Below are positions 48,946 through 58,787 of a DNA stretch of 64,000 bases, piece after piece. The position numbers and the translations under genes are program-made. Location: assembly GCA_012103455.1 (NCBI GenBank), contig WLWT01000001.1, forward strand, positions 4,099,288-4,163,287. Direction: 5' to 3'. The notes below the pieces were generated by a model. It ran no database searches. It was not told the origin of the DNA and worked only from the letters and a program-made list of their open reading frames with translations. Source of the stretch: Gammaproteobacteria bacterium. Its GTDB lineage: Bacteria > Pseudomonadota > Gammaproteobacteria > HK1. Positions within the stretch are counted from its first letter, which is position 1, and each line of letters starts with the position of its first letter.

Positions 48946-49986
48946 GTGAAGCTTCTCTCCACGACCATAGGCGCCTATCCCAAGCCCAGCTACTTAACCC
49001 TGCCGGACTGGTTCGACGATCTGGACACGACCACCCCCACGAAGGGTTGGCTGGAAGCCCTGGAGGCCATGGGCAATGCGGCGGCGGACATTGTGTACCG
49101 CGCGACCCATGAGGCGGTGCACGATCAGGTAAACGCCGGTATCGACATACCGACCGACGGGGAAATCGCACGCGAGAACTACGTGCACTATCACTGCCGT
49201 CATCTGCATGGAATCGATTTTGGCGAACTCACCGAACGCTCTGTCAGGACCGGCAACTACACATCGTTCCTACCCACCGTGCGCGGCCCCATCAGTGCGC
49301 GCGGCTTATTCTTAGCCGATGACTGGAAGCGGGCGCAAGCGGCGACCAGCCGGCCAGTCAAAATGACCATGCCCGGCCCGCTGACCGTCGCAGACACGGT
49401 AGCCGACGCACACTATGGCGATATGGACGCGTTCGGCAGGGATCTGGCGGCAGCATTGAACAAAGAAGTACACGCCCTGGCCGACGCAGGTTGCCAACAT
49501 ATTCAGATCGATGAACCGCTCTTCGCGCGTTACCCGGAACGCGCCTTGGATTACGGGCTTGAGAACCTGGAGCGGGCATTTCACAAATGCCCTAAAAACG
49601 TGACCCGCACGGTGCATATCTGCTGTGGTTACCCCAATCGAATCGACGCGGAGCACTACCCTAAGGCGCCTTTGGACTCGTACTGGAAAATCGCCAAATC
49701 AATCGATGAATCGACCATCATGGCCGTCTCACTGGAGGACGCTCACCGCTATAACGACCTTGCGTTGTTGGAACAGTTCGAGAAGACCACCATTATCCTA
49801 GGGGTTGTGGCCATCGCCAAAAGCCGGGTAGAACCGGTGGAGGAAATTCGCTGGCGCCTGCAGGAAGCCTTGGAGCACATCGATTCACACCGGCTCATCG
49901 CCGCCCCTGACTGCGGGCTAGGGATCTTGGGGCGTGACTTGGCGCGCACCAAGCTGCGCCACCTGTGTCAAGCCTGTAGCTGGTAA
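48946..49986 (+). CDS. Cobalamin-independent methionine synthase (MetE C-terminal-like) protein
   Basis: A 346-residue protein equivalent to the catalytic C-terminal half of MetE, the zinc-dependent methyltransferase family that methylates homocysteine or other thiols. It has TTIGAYPKP at the start, a TMPGPLT segment, IQIDEPLFAR, the zinc His-x-Cys in TVHICCGY and the last zinc Cys in APDCGLG. The N-terminal folate-positioning half of MetE is absent, as in archaeal-type or xenobiotic-methyl-transferring homologues, so the methyl donor may differ from folate polyglutamate. The start is GTG at 48946. The gene is followed 39 bases later by a GST-kappa-like gene. Confidence 0.85.
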   Translation: MKLLSTTIGAYPKPSYLTLPDWFDDLDTTTPTKGWLEALEAMGNAAADIVYRATHEAVHDQVNAGIDIPTDGEIARENYVHYHCRHLHGIDFGELTERSVRTGNYTSFLPTVRGPISARGLFLADDWKRAQAATSRPVKMTMPGPLTVADTVADAHYGDMDAFGRDLAAALNKEVHALADAGCQHIQIDEPLFARYPERALDYGLENLERAFHKCPKNVTRTVHICCGYPNRIDAEHYPKAPLDSYWKIAKSIDESTIMAVSLEDAHRYNDLALLEQFEKTTIILGVVAIAKSRVEPVEEIRWRLQEALEHIDSHRLIAAPDCGLGILGRDLARTKLRHLCQACSW

Positions 49987-50025
49987 GATCGCCGGGATTC
50001 ATAGCCGATGAGGACCCGTTAAGCC

Positions 50026-50628
50026 ATGGCGACCGTCGAATTCTTCTATGACGTATCAAGCCCTTGGACATACTTCGCCAGTCAGCGTATTCAAGACTTC
50101 TGCACCCGCAATCAAGCGCAGCTAGTGTGGAAACCGTTTCTGGTAGGTGGCGTTTTTAACAAAGTCAATCCAAGTGTATACGCCCGCAGAGAAAACCCGG
50201 TGCCGCCTAAAGACAACTATTACCAAAAAGACATGCGTGACTGGGCCCGTTACCTCGGCCTTGAAATGATCAAGCCAAGCGTGTTTCCGTTGAACAGTGT
50301 CAAAGCCCTACGTGGCGCCTTCGTCGCCATTGATGCAGGTGTAGTGGCTGCCTACAGCGATGCGTGTTTTAAGGCTTATTGGGTAGAGAACCGAGACATC
50401 TCCCAAGAAGATGAACTGGCGGCCATCGTTGAACAAGTGGGCCTGGATACCCAGCGCTTTTTTGACGCCATCGCCCAGCCTGAAATCAAACAAAAGCTGT
50501 TTGAAACCACTGATGAGATCATCGAGCGTGGCGGTTTTGGCTCGCCAACGTTTTTCTTGAACGGCGGGGACATGTATTTCGGTAATGACCGGATAGAGCT
50601 GATGCAGGCGGCCTTGGATCGTGCATAA
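50026..50628 (+). CDS. DsbA-like/2-hydroxychromene-2-carboxylate isomerase (GST kappa) protein
   Basis: A 200-residue thioredoxin-fold protein of the HCCA isomerase/GST-kappa family. It opens VEFFYDVSSPWTYFASQRI (the SPWTY in place of CxxC binds glutathione), has VWKPFLVGGVF and NSVKALRGAFVA, and ends with the cis-Pro loop FGSPTFFLNGGDMYFGNDRI. Family members isomerise aromatic-ring cleavage intermediates in naphthalene-type degradation, or act as glutathione transferases. Length is normal. It may be co-transcribed with the preceding methyltransferase-like gene. Confidence 0.9.
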   Translation: MATVEFFYDVSSPWTYFASQRIQDFCTRNQAQLVWKPFLVGGVFNKVNPSVYARRENPVPPKDNYYQKDMRDWARYLGLEMIKPSVFPLNSVKALRGAFVAIDAGVVAAYSDACFKAYWVENRDISQEDELAAIVEQVGLDTQRFFDAIAQPEIKQKLFETTDEIIERGGFGSPTFFLNGGDMYFGNDRIELMQAALDRA

Positions 50629-50836
50629 CTCCTCATGCGTGACGCACGGTTCGACGCACCTACGCAGTCGAAGACAGAAGCACCGGTCAACTACGTTCTA
50701 GTCGTATCGAAAGGGTAGCGAAGGCGTATCATATTCTCTGAACACTATACCGCGACAACCAGAAAATCCGCGGCAACGCCATCGAAAACAGCGCACCTTC
50801 GCCCACTAAGCCGACCATCAGCAGCCAAAGTATTAA

Positions 50837-50976
50837 GGGCGCCTCTAAAAATAGTCATTGTTTCGTGAGTGCAAGGAAGCACCGCGCGTAGAACCGCAGT
50901 GTATAGGTCATACCTGAGGATTCGAGCACGGCGCTGACGCCGCAATCGCGGAAAAAGTGCATTTGTAGAGATGCCC
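50837..50976 (-). mobile_element. MITE copy C, 140 bp
   Basis: Ends GGGCGCCTCTAAAAAT and (reverse complement) GGGCATCTCTACAAAT. TTAA flanks both sides (50833-50836 and 50977-50980). Orientation is opposite to copies A and B. It accounts for the centre of the 410-bp gap between 50629 and 51038; the rest of that gap shows no gene. Confidence 0.9.
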
Positions 50977-51038
50977 TTAAGTTCCCGCTGGACGCTCATT
51001 AATGGTCTTGGTCCAACGGATGAGGTGTCCATAAAACC

Positions 51039-51563
51039 TTAGCCATCGCACTTCAACTGCTTAAAACTAGGCTCTTCCCGCCAAATACGCCGGCCGGAGC
51101 TATCATCCAGGATGCGAACGCTCACCGCGCAAGTAGCGCCGCGCCGGTGATACACAACCCGGTACTCTTGCTTTGCAACCGGCGTGAACGCCGCCGCGCC
51201 TTGGCACGGGCTCTGCGCGTCGCCCGAATACGCCATCAACCGGAAAGTGCCGCCTGTCAACACCCGCACCCCGCCCTCACCCGTGGTCTGAACATCAGGC
51301 TTGCCGAGGCTGATCACCGCCAGCGCTTGCGTATCATCCGCTCTCGCCTTGCACCGCACTGCGCCGGGCAGATGGTCAAAAGCAATGACTTTAGGCCCCG
51401 CCCGATCGGAATCCAGCGAGAACCATAGGCGGGCCGTTGGTACTGACAGATCGGGCGTAGGATAGGGCACCCGGTCAGTGCAGCCGGACAGACTCACCAA
51501 GCAGGTGGTGCATAACACATAAACTTTAAGCAATTGGCGTTTCATATCCCCGGTGAGCCTCAT
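51039..51563 (-). CDS. Small lipoprotein of unknown function
   Basis: A 174-residue predicted lipoprotein: a basic start, a hydrophobic stretch (LLKVYVLCTTCLVSLSG) and the lipobox LSGC with the Cys to be acylated at about residue 28. The second ATG at 51545 (MKRQLLK) is an equally good start. The mature part has four further Cys and beta-strand-like segments (EYRVVYHRRGATCAVSVRIL). No family is recognised. It is alone on its strand, facing the sulfatase gene. Confidence 0.72.
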   Translation of the reverse strand: MRLTGDMKRQLLKVYVLCTTCLVSLSGCTDRVPYPTPDLSVPTARLWFSLDSDRAGPKVIAFDHLPGAVRCKARADDTQALAVISLGKPDVQTTGEGGVRVLTGGTFRLMAYSGDAQSPCQGAAAFTPVAKQEYRVVYHRRGATCAVSVRILDDSSGRRIWREEPSFKQLKCDG

Positions 51564-51810
51564 CTAGCCACGCCCACGGTAGGCAGCAACGGACAAATTA
51601 TAGGCACTCACATGAGTGCGTGCTCGAGAGCAGTAGCCATCAAACCGGTGGTCTTCATGCTTTGGCCTCTATGATGATTCGCAAAAGTTACGTGTAGGAT
51701 GAAAAGACTGCCGGCACTATCAGCCGCCGGCAGATATAGCGCATCGCACGCGCACTCTACGCCACCACGGCCGTGCAACATCTACAACGGCACTGGACCG
51801 GAGACCATCC

Positions 51811-53481
51811 ATGACCCGCCGCCGGCAAAATATTCTGTTCATCATGTTCGACCAGCTTCGGTTCGACTACCTGAGCTGCGCGGGCCACCCCTATCTGCAC
51901 ACACCTCACATGGACAAGCTCGCTGAACGCGGCGTGCGCTTTTCGCGCTGCTACGTGCAATCGCCCGTGTGTGGCTCATCACGCATGAGTTTTTACACCG
52001 GGCGTTATGTGCACAGCCACGGCTGCGGTTGGAACGGATTCCCGCTCAAAGTCGGCGAGTTAACGCTAGGCGATCATCTGCGCGATATCGGCATGGACGC
52101 TTGGTTGATCGGCAAAACCCACATGAAAGCGGACACGGCCGGCATGGCGCGTCTCGGTCTGACGCGGAACTCGATCATCGGCGCCAGGGTGGCCGAATGC
52201 GGCTTCGACGTATTCGTACGTGACGACGGGCTATGGGCTGACGGACCGGATGGACGCTACGATCCGGGCTATTCTCCGTACAACGCTTATCTCGAGAGCA
52301 AAGGTTACGACGGCGACAACCCGTGGGCAGACCACGCCAACGCAGGCATAGACGATGACGGCAACATAGCACCCGGGTGGTTTATGCGCCATGCCAGCAA
52401 ACCAGCCAACATTCGCGAGGAAGATTCCGAAACCCCGTTCATGACCGGCCAGGCCATCGACTTCATCAACAAGATGCAAAAAGACAATGCCGGGCCTTGG
52501 TTATGCCACCTCTCGTACATAAAGCCTCATTGGCCTTACATAGTGCCAGCGCCCTACCACGCCCTGTACGGATCCAATCAGGTGCTTCCAGCCACCCGCC
52601 ATCCACGCGAGAGGGTCGATCCGCATCCTATCTACGAACAGTTCATGAACAATGCAATAGGCCAGGCGTTCCGGCGCGATGATGTACGAGCGGCAGTTAT
52701 TCCCGCCTACATGGGCCTCATCAAGCAATGCGATGATCAGCTAGGGCGCCTCTTCGCCCACCTCGAAGCCACCGGCCGCATGGATGACACCCTGATCGTT
52801 ATCACCTCCGATCATGGAGACTACTTGGGCGATCATTGGCTGGGAGAAAAAGACCTCTTTCACGAACCTTCGGTCAAAGCACCGTGCATCGTCTACGATC
52901 CGTCACCGGAGGCCGACACCACCCGTGGTAGCGTCTGTGATGAACTGGTGGAGTCCATCGATTTAGCTGCCACTTTCATCGAATTCGCCGGTGGCGCAGT
53001 CCCTCAGCATATCGTGGAAGGCCGATCGCTAATGCCGTTTTTGCGCGGCGAGCACATCGACTATTGGCGCGAGTTCGCGGTGAGTGAATACGACTATTCC
53101 ATAACACCTGCGGCGGCCAATCTCGGTGTTAGCTCAGAAGATGCACGGCTTTTCATGATCGCTGACAAACGCTGGAAATTCATCCACGCAGAGGGCGGCT
53201 TCAGACCAATACTCTTCGATCTGAAAGAGGACCCGGAGGAGTTCACTGATCTAGGCGAGAGCGTCGCCCACGGGCCGATCCTCTCGCGCATGTACGACCG
53301 GCTAGGCCGCTGGGCCAGACGGCAATCGCAGCGCTTCACCCGCTCGGATACGGACCTGCGCAAAATGCGCGGTGCCAGCCGCCGAAAGGGCATTTTGCTC
53401 GGCTTGTACGACGGCTCCGAAACGGATCCCGAATTGCATGAGAAGTACCGAGGCCGGGTGCGGCAACGTTATGTGCCGTGA
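51811..53481 (+). CDS. Sulfatase / phosphonate monoester hydrolase-like enzyme
   Basis: A 556-residue alkaline-phosphatase-superfamily hydrolase. It begins QNILFIMFDQLRFDYLSCAG with the metal-binding Asp-Gln pair. The nucleophile region is VCGSSRMSFYTGR with Cys 54, the residue that is converted to formylglycine. The canonical motif is CxPSR or CxASR, and here the third position is Ser (CGSSR). VITSDHGDYLGDHW provides further metal ligands. The C-terminus (DLKEDPEEFTDLGE) is typical of arylsulfatases. No signal peptide is seen, so it is likely cytoplasmic, as are phosphonate monoester hydrolases. No maturation enzyme gene is nearby. A MITE lies 17 bases after the stop. Confidence 0.88.
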   Translation: MTRRRQNILFIMFDQLRFDYLSCAGHPYLHTPHMDKLAERGVRFSRCYVQSPVCGSSRMSFYTGRYVHSHGCGWNGFPLKVGELTLGDHLRDIGMDAWLIGKTHMKADTAGMARLGLTRNSIIGARVAECGFDVFVRDDGLWADGPDGRYDPGYSPYNAYLESKGYDGDNPWADHANAGIDDDGNIAPGWFMRHASKPANIREEDSETPFMTGQAIDFINKMQKDNAGPWLCHLSYIKPHWPYIVPAPYHALYGSNQVLPATRHPRERVDPHPIYEQFMNNAIGQAFRRDDVRAAVIPAYMGLIKQCDDQLGRLFAHLEATGRMDDTLIVITSDHGDYLGDHWLGEKDLFHEPSVKAPCIVYDPSPEADTTRGSVCDELVESIDLAATFIEFAGGAVPQHIVEGRSLMPFLRGEHIDYWREFAVSEYDYSITPAAANLGVSSEDARLFMIADKRWKFIHAEGGFRPILFDLKEDPEEFTDLGESVAHGPILSRMYDRLGRWARRQSQRFTRSDTDLRKMRGASRRKGILLGLYDGSETDPELHEKYRGRVRQRYVP

Positions 53482-53498
53482 TTGATGAATTCTCAACC

Positions 53499-53654
53499 GG
53501 GCACCTCTAAAAATAGTTATTGTTAAAAATGGTCATTGTTTCGTGAGTGCAAGGAAGCATCGCGCGCGCAACCGCAGTGTATAGGCCGTACATGAAGATT
53601 CGAGCACGGCGCTGACGCCGCAATCGCGGAAAAAGTGCATTTTTAGCGGTACTC
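53499..53654 (-). mobile_element. MITE copy D, 156 bp, degraded
   Basis: Left end GGGCACCTCTAAAAAT, right end (reverse complement) GAGTACCGCTAAAAAT. The core matches copy C in orientation and sequence. A 16-bp partial duplication near the left end (AAAAATAGTTATTGTTAAAAA region) explains the extra length. The flanks (AACC and TTCA) do not match, so the target duplication is lost or mutated. The oldest-looking copy. Confidence 0.82.
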
Positions 53655-53686
53655 TTCAATGCTTATCTTCGATAAGTACATGGCAA

Positions 53687-55678
53687 TCACCTCGCATCCG
53701 GCTTAGCCACCCCGGCCGCCGGCGCGATAGCGGGAAGCGCGGCGGCGGCGATCTGTTCCTTACGCCCCTGCGATTCGCCGGCATCGTCCTCCACCTTCAC
53801 GGTAACCACACGATGGGCAAATTGAATGCCTTCCCGTTCAAAACGATCATGGATGGCCGCATACACCGCCTTACGCACAACGAACTGATCGCCCGGCTTG
53901 GTCATAAACTTCACCCGGAAGATCATGGCCGAGTCGTCCTCCATCGAGAACACGCCCTGCGACTTCAGCGGCTCCATGAATTTCTCGCCTACTTCCGGCA
54001 GTTCTTGTAATTCCTGACCGAGTTTCTTCACCAGTTTTCGCACCTTTTCAGGATCGGTGCCGTAAGCAAGACGCAGCTTGAGTTTCATCATGACCCAATC
54101 GCGCGAATAGTTGGTCAGGTACCGGATCTCGCCGAAAGGAATGGTATGCAAATTGCCCATATGATGACGCAACTGCATGGAGCGAATGGAAATCTTCTCC
54201 ACGGTGCCCTTAACCGAACCGACGTCGATGTATTCGCCACGGCGAAAAGCATCGTCCAGCAAAAAGAACAGACCTGAAATAATATCTTGCACCAATTTCT
54301 GCGCGCCAAAGCCTAGCGCAATGCCAAACACACCGGCGCCCGCCAGCAACGGCGCCACCTCGATACCGAGCGCGCTCAACACGGAGAGCAGCACCACCAC
54401 GACCAGCACGACGATGAACGTGCCGCGAATGAGTGGCGCCAAAGTCTCCGCCCGGGTAGCCCCGGCACCGCCGCCTTCGCCGTCCGCAATTTCAGCCTCC
54501 TCACTGGCCACCGGCATCTTCTGATCTAAAAATGCAACGCCCACTTCGAGCATGATGTAAGCCGCTAGGAGCGTCACTCCGATATTTATTACCGCGGCCA
54601 AAGTCCGCTGCCCCAGTTCGTTTTGCAATAAAGAAATGCCAGCGATCTCCCAAGCGACCGCTAAGGCGAATAAAGCCACTGCCACCAGTAAAACCCGAAA
54701 CCATGTCTGCAACACGTGGGCAAAGCGGGCGCTTTTAGAAGCGAACGGAGACTCGGTGACAAACGGCCGGTTCAGTATTCCCCGTAGCGTCGTATGAAAT
54801 AGCCGATCGACCAGCGGAAACAACAAAGTGACCCACCACGCGATCTGCAATGAATCCATGCGCGCCACGTCATTTAGAAAAACAGCGCGGGTCCAATTTA
54901 GATTCAAGATCACCATCCAAACCACCGCCAGCACCGGCCAAATACGGCCGAAAAACTGACCGATGCGTCCCGGCGGATGGGCTGGATCGACGAATTGCCG
55001 GGCGATGCGTTCCCGGTTCGTCAGGATAAAAAGCAAGAACATCAGCGCCACTGAACCGCTGCCGATAACAAACGTCGCACGCGCCAAAACGGGCAACATC
55101 TGGCCGATGAGAAGCGCAGCGAAGAACATCACCACGGCGCAGTAATAGCTGCTGAATGCGAACAGCCAGCGATAGAACGCGCGCGCATCATCATCGGATA
55201 AAGCCAACAGCCGCAACTCACTGGCCTGCGGTGAGAAGATGGTACGTACCACGATCACAAAACCACGTACACTGACGATGGCCGCCAATACTTCATCCAA
55301 CGTCAGCGCCACTGGCACATCGCCCGGAACCGTTGTGGTCAACACCACTTTAGCGGCGGTCCAAAAGAGCGCTAATCCGACCAGATCAAACACTACCCGC
55401 ACGATGGCGTACACGCCTAGCGTCGCGAATTCGCCGGTATGTTGCTGGCGAAACGCTTCAGTCAAGTGCCTTAGCTTCGCGTTGCCGAGCTGCTCCACGG
55501 CGATGCCAGCCACGATCATGAGCAGCAGCACCGATAGCCAGTGAAGATCCCCTGCGCCTTGAAACGCTCGCGCCAGCGCGCCCGTCAACTCGCCGGACCA
55601 CAAGGGCAGCGCTTCGCGCAGCAACTGTTGCTGCTCGACCATGTCCAGAACGGCGGGCAGGGTTTGCTCGTCGGCCAT
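53687..55678 (-). CDS. MscS-family mechanosensitive channel, large
   Basis: A 663-residue membrane protein. An N-terminal part with many predicted helices (e.g. WLSVLLLMIVAGIAVEQLG, FIVVLVVVVLLSVLSALGI) precedes the MscS core. The core has the pore helix and beta domain GVFGIALGFGAQKLVQDIIS, LFFLLDDAFRRGEYIDVGS and GNLHTIPFGEIRYLTNYSRDW, and a cytoplasmic tail. It would release solutes on hypo-osmotic shock. The open frame reaches 56170, but that part overlaps the trpB2 coding region on the other strand. I therefore start at the ATG of 55678 (MADEQTLPAVLD), preceded by GAGGG. Divergent from trpB2. Confidence 0.92.
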   Translation of the reverse strand: MADEQTLPAVLDMVEQQQLLREALPLWSGELTGALARAFQGAGDLHWLSVLLLMIVAGIAVEQLGNAKLRHLTEAFRQQHTGEFATLGVYAIVRVVFDLVGLALFWTAAKVVLTTTVPGDVPVALTLDEVLAAIVSVRGFVIVVRTIFSPQASELRLLALSDDDARAFYRWLFAFSSYYCAVVMFFAALLIGQMLPVLARATFVIGSGSVALMFLLFILTNRERIARQFVDPAHPPGRIGQFFGRIWPVLAVVWMVILNLNWTRAVFLNDVARMDSLQIAWWVTLLFPLVDRLFHTTLRGILNRPFVTESPFASKSARFAHVLQTWFRVLLVAVALFALAVAWEIAGISLLQNELGQRTLAAVINIGVTLLAAYIMLEVGVAFLDQKMPVASEEAEIADGEGGGAGATRAETLAPLIRGTFIVVLVVVVLLSVLSALGIEVAPLLAGAGVFGIALGFGAQKLVQDIISGLFFLLDDAFRRGEYIDVGSVKGTVEKISIRSMQLRHHMGNLHTIPFGEIRYLTNYSRDWVMMKLKLRLAYGTDPEKVRKLVKKLGQELQELPEVGEKFMEPLKSQGVFSMEDDSAMIFRVKFMTKPGDQFVVRKAVYAAIHDRFEREGIQFAHRVVTVKVEDDAGESQGRKEQIAAAALPAIAPAAGVAKPDAR

Positions 55679-55789
55679 AACTTGGAACCCTCTCGAACGT
55701 GGCGGCGCCAGTGCGCCGGCTATTGTCGGTTCGCACGCGAGGCGCGCTACAATCAGTGCCCCGATGAACGCTGCGCCTAGGCCCAGCCC

Positions 55790-57157
55790 ATGGCCGATCA
55801 GATCAAGTTCCTGTTGGACGAAGAACACCTGCCCAAGAGCTGGTATAATCTCCAGGCCGATCTGCCGCAGCCTGCGGCTCCCGTGCTGCACCCCGGTACC
55901 GGTCAACCCATAGGGCCGGCCGATTTGGAGCCGCTGTTTGCGCTGGAACTCATCGGCCAGGAGGTCAGCCAAGAGCGCCACATCGACATTCCCGAACCGG
56001 TGCGCGAAGTATACCGGCGCTGGCGCCCATCGCCACTGTACCGCGCCCGGGCGCTGGAACAACACCTGCAAACCCCGGCGCGCCTCTACTACAAATACGA
56101 GGGCGTAAGCCCTACCGGATCCCATAAGCCCAACACCGCCGTCGCCCAAGCGTTCTACAACAAAGCACAAGGCATCAACCGGTTGACCACGGAAACAGGT
56201 GCCGGGCAGTGGGGCTCGTCGCTGGCTTTCGCCGGTTCGCTATTCGACATGGAGATCGAGGTCTACATGGTCAAAGTGAGCTTTAATCAAAAGCCCTACC
56301 GCAAAGCCATGATGGAAACCTTCGGCGCCACCTGCATCGCCAGCCCCTCGGACACCACCGAGTCGGGCCGGGCCATTTTGGCGCACCAGCCCGATAGCAG
56401 TGGTTCTTTAGGTATAGCCATCAGCGAAGCGGTTGAACGGGCGGCCCAGCAGGACGATACCAAGTACGCGCTCGGCAGTGTTTTGAATCACGTGCTGATG
56501 CATCAGACCATCATCGGTATAGAAGCCCAAAAGCAAATGGAGATGACCGGCGATTATCCGGACGTGGTGGTGGGTTGCACTGGCGGCGGCAGTAATTTCG
56601 CTGGCCTTGTCTTTCCCTTCATCGGCAACAAACTGCGCGGCGAACAAAGTTCCCGTATCGTCGCGGTGGAACCGGCCGCCTGCCCCAGCTTGACCAAGGG
56701 CAGCTTCGCCTACGACTTCGGCGACACCGGCCAGCTAACCCCGTTGGTGAAAATGCACACCCTAGGCTCTACTTTCGTGCCACCTGCGTTTCATGCGGGC
56801 GGTCTTCGCTACCACGGGATGGCACCGCTGGTCAGTCACCTGGCTGCCCTGGGCGAAATTGAAGCCAGCGCTTATCAGCAATTGGAGTGCTTCGAGGCCG
56901 GCGTCATTTTTGGCCGTACCGAGGGCATCATTCCGGCGCCGGAGGCGACTCACGCAGTCAAAGGGGCCATCACCGAGGCGCTGCGCTGCAAAGAAGAGGG
57001 TAAGGCGGAAGTGATCCTGTTCAATCTGTGCGGCCATGGACATTTCGACATGCAAGCCTATACCGACTACTTCGCCGGTAAGCTCACCAACCACAGTTAC
57101 GACGAAAGCGAATTGGCCATGGCCCTCGCCGGCTTACCGTCCGTGGCCGCGCAGTGA
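55790..57157 (+). CDS. trpB: Tryptophan synthase beta chain, TrpB2 type
   Basis: A 455-residue PLP enzyme that joins indole and serine to tryptophan. The sequence belongs to the TrpB2 group: a longer N-terminus ([20 protein letters not shown]), the PLP lysine in [30 protein letters not shown], and the phosphate-binding glycine loop [10 protein letters not shown]. No trpA is adjacent. TrpB2 enzymes are often unlinked from the trp operon and may salvage indole or act on serine alone. The ATG at 55790 follows GCCCA with no strong ribosome binding site. Intact. Confidence 0.93.
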   Translation: MADQIKFLLDEEHLPKSWYNLQADLPQPAAPVLHPGTGQPIGPADLEPLFALELIGQEVSQERHIDIPEPVREVYRRWRPSPLYRARALEQHLQTPARLYYKYEGVSPTGSHKPNTAVAQAFYNKAQGINRLTTETGAGQWGSSLAFAGSLFDMEIEVYMVKVSFNQKPYRKAMMETFGATCIASPSDTTESGRAILAHQPDSSGSLGIAISEAVERAAQQDDTKYALGSVLNHVLMHQTIIGIEAQKQMEMTGDYPDVVVGCTGGGSNFAGLVFPFIGNKLRGEQSSRIVAVEPAACPSLTKGSFAYDFGDTGQLTPLVKMHTLGSTFVPPAFHAGGLRYHGMAPLVSHLAALGEIEASAYQQLECFEAGVIFGRTEGIIPAPEATHAVKGAITEALRCKEEGKAEVILFNLCGHGHFDMQAYTDYFAGKLTNHSYDESELAMALAGLPSVAAQ

Positions 57158-57201
57158 GATGAGGCCAACGAGTGCAGGCCACTCAGTTTAGGGCACCGAG
57201 T

Positions 57202-58077
57202 TTAGGCAATAGCATCGAATCGATCCAAATTGCGCACCAACACAGTGAGAAAAGCTTCGTATCCTTCATACATCACCCAATGCCCCGAGCCGGAGATGAC
57301 GTCGAACGGAGCGCCGGGTTGCATCTCGGCGAAAAACGCCCGGCGCTCATCCAGATAACCTTTAGCCGTCGCATCCAGCTCGCCGTAGATGCCAGCCAGT
57401 TTGCACGTGGCTTTAGGTAATACTTTTTGCAGCGTGGCGCGGCGGCTGGCCGGGCCACTCTTGGTGCGCGCCCGGACGGTGTTGTGGTACTGAATATATA
57501 GAGCCAAATCGTCCAATGTGGATTCGTGCGCTAGCATCAAGGTCATCAAGTTGTGCTGGTGCGCGGCTTTGCGCTCCTCCTCCGTGGGCAAGCGCCGCCA
57601 CCGCATCAGCTTCGCCATGGGCGGCCGCGTGAGGCCCATGCCACCGGAGCCGATGATGGTCATGGAGCGTGCCCGGTGGCCCAGTGCCGCCGCCGCATGC
57701 CCGCCAGTCACGCCGCCGAAGGAAAAGCCGGCCAGGTGCGGCGGATTGCCGGGCGAGGTCAGCCGCCGAATGCCATCGGCCAGAATCGCACCGAAGACCG
57801 CCGCATCATAGGGCTGCGGTGCGTTGTCCGAATCGCCCAATCCAGGTAAATCGGGAATGAGCAACTTAAAGCCCCTGGCCCGCAGCGGTTCAATACAGCG
57901 GATCCAATGCCACCACGAACCCGAACCACCGTGGAAAAGAGCTAAGGTACGGTCACTGTCTCCGAAGATACGCCAGACCATCCGGCCGCCGCCGCAGAGC
58001 GTCGCCGCTTTCTCGCAGAGGGCATCGAGCCGCCCGATTTCAGCTTCCGGATCGGTTTCAGTCACCGCCGCGCTCAC
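57202..58077 (-). CDS. Alpha/beta-fold hydrolase
   Basis: A 291-residue alpha/beta hydrolase. The oxyanion region is LFHGGSGSWWHWIRCIEPL, the nucleophile elbow AGFSFGGVTGG, the acid YGELDATAKG and the His SGSGHWVMYEG, giving a complete Ser-Asp-His triad in family order. Its GTG start shares bases with the stop of the GST gene upstream (GTGA, 58074-58077), so the two form a translationally coupled pair. Such hydrolases cleave esters or C-C bonds of ring-cleavage products; with a GST partner a detoxification or aromatic-degradation role is plausible. No signal peptide. Confidence 0.88.
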   Translation of the reverse strand: MSAAVTETDPEAEIGRLDALCEKAATLCGGGRMVWRIFGDSDRTLALFHGGSGSWWHWIRCIEPLRARGFKLLIPDLPGLGDSDNAPQPYDAAVFGAILADGIRRLTSPGNPPHLAGFSFGGVTGGHAAAALGHRARSMTIIGSGGMGLTRPPMAKLMRWRRLPTEEERKAAHQHNLMTLMLAHESTLDDLALYIQYHNTVRARTKSGPASRRATLQKVLPKATCKLAGIYGELDATAKGYLDERRAFFAEMQPGAPFDVISGSGHWVMYEGYEAFLTVLVRNLDRFDAIA

Positions 58078-58787
58078 CTCTTCACGTAGTTCCTATCCTT
58101 CACTTGATTCTGCGGCATCATGTTCTTGCGGGTCTGCTCATCCCATTGGCCACCCGGTTTGCCGAACTCTTTACCGATCTCGTAGCCGCGGCGCAGCCCA
58201 GGTCTGCCCTGGCACGTCTTGTACCAGCGCTTGACGTCGGGAAACTGGTCCAGATCCACTTCCTGGCGCTTGTATGTAATGACCCACGGCCAACAGGCCA
58301 TATCGGCAATGGAGTACTCATCGCAGATATATTCACGGCCTTGCAGACGTCGATCCAGTACCCCATAGAGGCGCGACATCTCTGCGTGGTAACGCTCGAT
58401 GGCGTATTCGAGCCTCGCCGGCGCATACAGCTTGAAATGCCCAGCCTGACCGATCATGGGACCCAATCCGCCTATCTGCCACATCAACCACTCGTTGACT
58501 TCGTTGCGTTTGCGCAACTCGGCTGGATAAAACTGTCCCGTCTTATTGCCCAGGTACACAAGAATGGCGCCGCTTTCAAATACGCTGATGGGACTGCCGC
58601 CATCGGGCGGAGCATGATCGACGATCGCCGGCATGCGATTGTTGGGGCTTATCTGCAAAAAATCCGGTTGGAACTGTTCGCCCTTGCCGATGTTGACGGG
58701 ACACACCCGGTAGTCAAGGTCCATCTCCTCCAGGGCGATGGACAACTTCCATCCATTGGGCGTAGGCCAATAATAAGCATCGATCAT
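58074..58787 (-). CDS. Glutathione S-transferase (YfcG/Ure2-like)
   Basis: A 237-residue cytosolic GST. The N-terminal thioredoxin fold starts IDAYYWPTPNGWKLSIALEE with the YfcG-type TPNG active-site turn. It continues ISPNNRMPAIVDH (cis-Pro) and SVFESGAILVYLGNKTG (glutathione-gamma-Glu binding). The all-helical C-terminal domain includes EYSIADMACWPWV. YfcG-like enzymes act as disulfide reductases of glutathione conjugates. It is the first gene of the pair with the alpha/beta hydrolase. The DNA upstream to 59067 shows no other gene. Confidence 0.92.
   Translation of the reverse strand: MIDAYYWPTPNGWKLSIALEEMDLDYRVCPVNIGKGEQFQPDFLQISPNNRMPAIVDHAPPDGGSPISVFESGAILVYLGNKTGQFYPAELRKRNEVNEWLMWQIGGLGPMIGQAGHFKLYAPARLEYAIERYHAEMSRLYGVLDRRLQGREYICDEYSIADMACWPWVITYKRQEVDLDQFPDVKRWYKTCQGRPGLRRGYEIGKEFGKPGGQWDEQTRKNMMPQNQVKDRNYVKR

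Noticed and set aside
55680-56170. Long N-terminal extension of the MscS channel
   Set aside because: The extension is antisense to trpB2 and has no channel-like sequence; the ATG at 55678 has a ribosome binding site.
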